8,858 bases of DNA from positions 1 to 8,858 of the forward strand of contig CAYSPU010000239.1 in the NCBI GenBank assembly GCA_964432995.1, written 5' to 3'. Shown here piece by piece: positions 6,943 to 8,858 of the stretch. How positions within the stretch are numbered: position 1 is the first letter of the stretch; every line of letters begins with the position of its first letter. The position numbers and the translations under genes were made by a program. Below the pieces are notes generated by a model. That model saw only the letters and a program-made list of their open reading frames with translations, was not told the origin of the DNA and ran no database searches. This stretch comes from CAYSPU01 sp964432995. GTDB lineage: Bacteria; Verrucomicrobiota; Verrucomicrobiia; Limisphaerales; JAHDYP01.

Positions 6943-7028
6943 GCGGCGGTCGCAGCAACCCGCTGAGCCCGTCGGAGGCCACTCCGGTTCAGCGATTGAA
7001 CCACCAGAGCAATCACGCGAATCTGATC
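6943..7028. other. Short intergenic region with two adjacent small hairpins
   Basis: Between GH43 and the esterase. CGGAG (6973-6977) pairs with CTCCG (6982-6986), and GGTTCA (6986-6991) pairs with TGAACC (6997-7002). No T-run follows. They may be an operator or weak RNA structures; the 86-base gap is compatible with an operon. Confidence 0.35.
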
Positions 7029-8825
7029 ATGAATCCCAAAGCTATGAAGATATCCACCGTCCTGTTGTCCCTGGCAGCGCTTCCGATGTCGCTGCTCGCT
7101 GCCGACATCACCGGCACTTGGAAGTCGGAGTTCGACTCCCAGATCGGCCTGCAGAAATACACCTTCCTGCTCCGGCAGGACGGCGCGACGCTGAACGGGA
7201 AAGCCAACTCGGAGGTCGGCGGCCAGCAGCGCGAAGCCGAACTCAAGGAGGGCAAGGTGGACGGCAGCGCCATTTCGTTCGTGGAGATGTTCCGTTTCCA
7301 GGAGAACGAGATCCGCATCACCTACACCGGCAGACTCGCCGCCGATGGCAATGAGATCAAGTTCACGCGCGAGGTCGGCGAGTTTGCCAAGGAGGAAATC
7401 GTGGCCCGGCGCGCGCCGGAAGCGCCGGCCGCCACCGCGCCCCCCCCAAAGAGCATCCGGATCAAGGCCGGCACTTCCACGCCCGTCAAAGACGCGGATG
7501 GCAATGTCTGGTTGGCCGATCAAGGCTTCGCGGGCGGCCAGACCATTGAGCGCCCCGACATTCAGATCGCCAACACCAAGAGCCCCGACCTCTACCGGGC
7601 CGAGCACTACAGCATGGACTCCTTTTCGTGGCCGGTGCCCAACGGGAAGTACGTCCTGAAGCTGCACTTCGCCGAGACATTTGAGGGCATCACTGGGCCG
7701 GGAGAACGGGTGTTCTCCTTCAACGTGCAGGGGAAGGAGTTCAAGGACTTCGATCCGTGGGCCAAAGCCGGCGGATTCTTGAAGGCCTACATCGAGACGG
7801 TTCCCGTCGAAGTCACCGATGGCAAAATCCAGGTGACCTTCACCCCCAAGGTCGAGAACCCCCAAATCTGCGCTATTGAAATCATCCCGCAATCAGAAGG
7901 CGGGACCGGCGCAGTCATGACCGCCCCGGCGGCCGCGAACGCTCCAGCCACGGAAGCCCGCCGCGCTGCTCGCGGCGGCTTCGGCGCCCCGGTCAACCTC
8001 AGTCCGGAAGACAACAAGGAGGCCTTCCCGAAGCCGCCGGAAGGTTTCGACAAAGCACGTGAAGGCACGCCTCACGGCACCCTCGAGCGAGTCGATTACG
8101 ACTCCAAAACCGTCGGCGTCAGACGGTGGATGGAGGTCTACACGCCGCCCGGCTATGCCAAAGACAAGAAGTACCCTGTGCTCTATCTGCTCCATGGCAT
8201 CGGCGGCAATGAGCAGCGGGAGTGGACAAGAGGAGGCGCGGCCAACGTGATCCTGGACAACCTGATCGCCGACAAGAAGATCCAGCCCATGATCGTGGTC
8301 TTCCCGAACGGCAACGCCACCACCAACGCCGCGACCGGTGGGCGTGGCGGGCGTGGCGGGTTCGGCGCGGGCGGCGACCCGGCCGCCCTGGCTGGCGACG
8401 GTTGGGGGAAGAACTTCGAGAGCGACCTGATCCAGGACATCATCCCCTTCATCGAGTCGCACTATTCGGTCTCTGCCGACCGCGAACACCGCGCGGTGGC
8501 CGGGCTTTCGATGGGCGGCGGGCAATCGCTCGATTTTGGTCTGGGCAACCTGGACACGTTCGCGAACGTCGGTGGCTTCTCCTCCGCGCCCAACACGCGG
8601 GCCCCCGAGGTGCTGGTTCCCGATCCGGCCAAGGCGAAGCAGATGCTGAAGGTGCTGTGGATTTCCTGTGGCAACAAGGACGGGCTGATGACGTTCAGCC
8701 TGCGCACACACACCTATCTCAAGGAGAAGAACGTCCCGCACATCTGGCACGTGGATGGCAACGGCCACGACTTCAAACACTGGAAGAACAGCTTGTATTG
8801 GTTCGCCCAGCAGATTTTCAGATAG
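7029..8825 (+). CDS. Malectin-CE1 esterase (feruloyl/acetyl-xylan type), secreted
   Basis: Predicted to remove ferulate or acetate esters from arabinoxylan. Product of 598 residues. Signal peptide 1-25 (MKISTVLLSLAALPMSLLAA-D). Residues about 26-127 form a small beta-rich domain (ITGTWKSEFDSQIGLQKYTF ... GDGNEIKF-like strands) that I recall before other secreted esterases and hydrolases but cannot name. After an Ala/Pro linker comes a malectin (CBM57-like) module, about 142-287, then an Ala/Arg/Gly linker, then an esterase-D alpha/beta-hydrolase, about 346-598. The triad is S494 (GLSMGGG), D551 (CGNKDG) and H580 (GNGHDFKHW); VLYLLHGIGGNE supplies the oxyanion region. The domain resembles the CE1 part of Clostridium XynZ. 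A Gly/Arg-rich loop (GGRGGRGGFGAGG) sits after VVFPNGNATTN. Start could be 7029 or the in-frame ATG at 7044; neither has a clear ribosome-binding site. Ferulate versus acetate preference is undetermined. Confidence 0.92.
   Translation: MNPKAMKISTVLLSLAALPMSLLAADITGTWKSEFDSQIGLQKYTFLLRQDGATLNGKANSEVGGQQREAELKEGKVDGSAISFVEMFRFQENEIRITYTGRLAADGNEIKFTREVGEFAKEEIVARRAPEAPAATAPPPKSIRIKAGTSTPVKDADGNVWLADQGFAGGQTIERPDIQIANTKSPDLYRAEHYSMDSFSWPVPNGKYVLKLHFAETFEGITGPGERVFSFNVQGKEFKDFDPWAKAGGFLKAYIETVPVEVTDGKIQVTFTPKVENPQICAIEIIPQSEGGTGAVMTAPAAANAPATEARRAARGGFGAPVNLSPEDNKEAFPKPPEGFDKAREGTPHGTLERVDYDSKTVGVRRWMEVYTPPGYAKDKKYPVLYLLHGIGGNEQREWTRGGAANVILDNLIADKKIQPMIVVFPNGNATTNAATGGRGGRGGFGAGGDPAALAGDGWGKNFESDLIQDIIPFIESHYSVSADREHRAVAGLSMGGGQSLDFGLGNLDTFANVGGFSSAPNTRAPEVLVPDPAKAKQMLKVLWISCGNKDGLMTFSLRTHTYLKEKNVPHIWHVDGNGHDFKHWKNSLYWFAQQIFR
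8340..8357 (+). repeat. Two tandem copies of GGGCGTGGC in the esterase loop
   Basis: The 9-bp unit at 8340-8348 and 8349-8357 encodes Gly-Arg-Gly twice and makes the GGRGGRGG core of the loop. The in-frame multiple-of-three unit suggests growth by replication slippage. Confidence 0.75.
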
Positions 8826-8858
8826 AAAGCCGCGGCGAAGAGCCTGGGACAAACATGC
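8826..8858. other. 3' tail of the window
   Basis: 33 bases after the esterase stop. No hairpin or T-run is visible. An ATG at 8855 is preceded by purine-rich DNA and could open another gene, but too little sequence remains to tell. Confidence 0.3.

Noticed and set aside
7893..8852. Minus-strand open frame opposite the esterase domain
   Set aside because: Explained as a codon-bias shadow; the + strand carries the full catalytic triad.

Overview
The window is a high-GC, gene-dense bacterial segment in which every supported gene lies on the + strand. The style suggests Verrucomicrobiota or a related soil/sediment lineage: secreted CAZymes with Ala/Pro linkers and Gly/Arg-rich loops, malectin modules, few clear Shine-Dalgarno sites, an RHH-PIN pair whose antitoxin ends in a DLATNPKHLEGFG-type motif, and GC-rich palindromic intergenic repeats. 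This assignment is an inference from style; no rRNA or marker gene is present.

Layout. (1) 1-2198: 3' part of a secreted GH51 alpha-L-arabinofuranosidase, cut by the window edge; its first ~22 residues are the end of a malectin-like module. (2) 2199-2380: intergenic, with a good hairpin and a short direct repeat. (3) 2381-3066: overlapping VapB-like RHH antitoxin and VapC-like PIN toxin genes. (4) 3102-4379: secreted GH10 endo-xylanase, following vapC almost without a gap. (5) 4380-4782: a 403-bp non-coding stretch with several palindromic/repeat units sharing GGTAGGG ends. (6) 4783-6942: secreted GH43 enzyme with a concanavalin-like second domain and a C-terminal beta-trefoil. (7) 7029-8825: secreted three-module protein, i.e. 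a small beta-rich domain, a malectin domain and a CE1/esterase-D-type esterase resembling feruloyl or acetyl-xylan esterases.

Together the four secreted enzymes form a coherent (feruloylated) arabinoxylan-degrading set: GH10 cuts the backbone, GH51 removes arabinose, GH43 releases xylose or arabinose from oligomers, and the esterase removes ferulate or acetate. No transporter, SusC/D pair or regulator is visible. The toxin-antitoxin pair sits inside this locus and may share a transcript with the xylanase.

The most notable points are a near-identical malectin module end in the GH51 and esterase genes, Gly/Arg-rich low-complexity loops inside the folded parts of all four enzymes, the embedded toxin-antitoxin module, and the palindromic repeat cluster before the GH43 gene. 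The enzyme families themselves are well known; I do not see a clearly new system.
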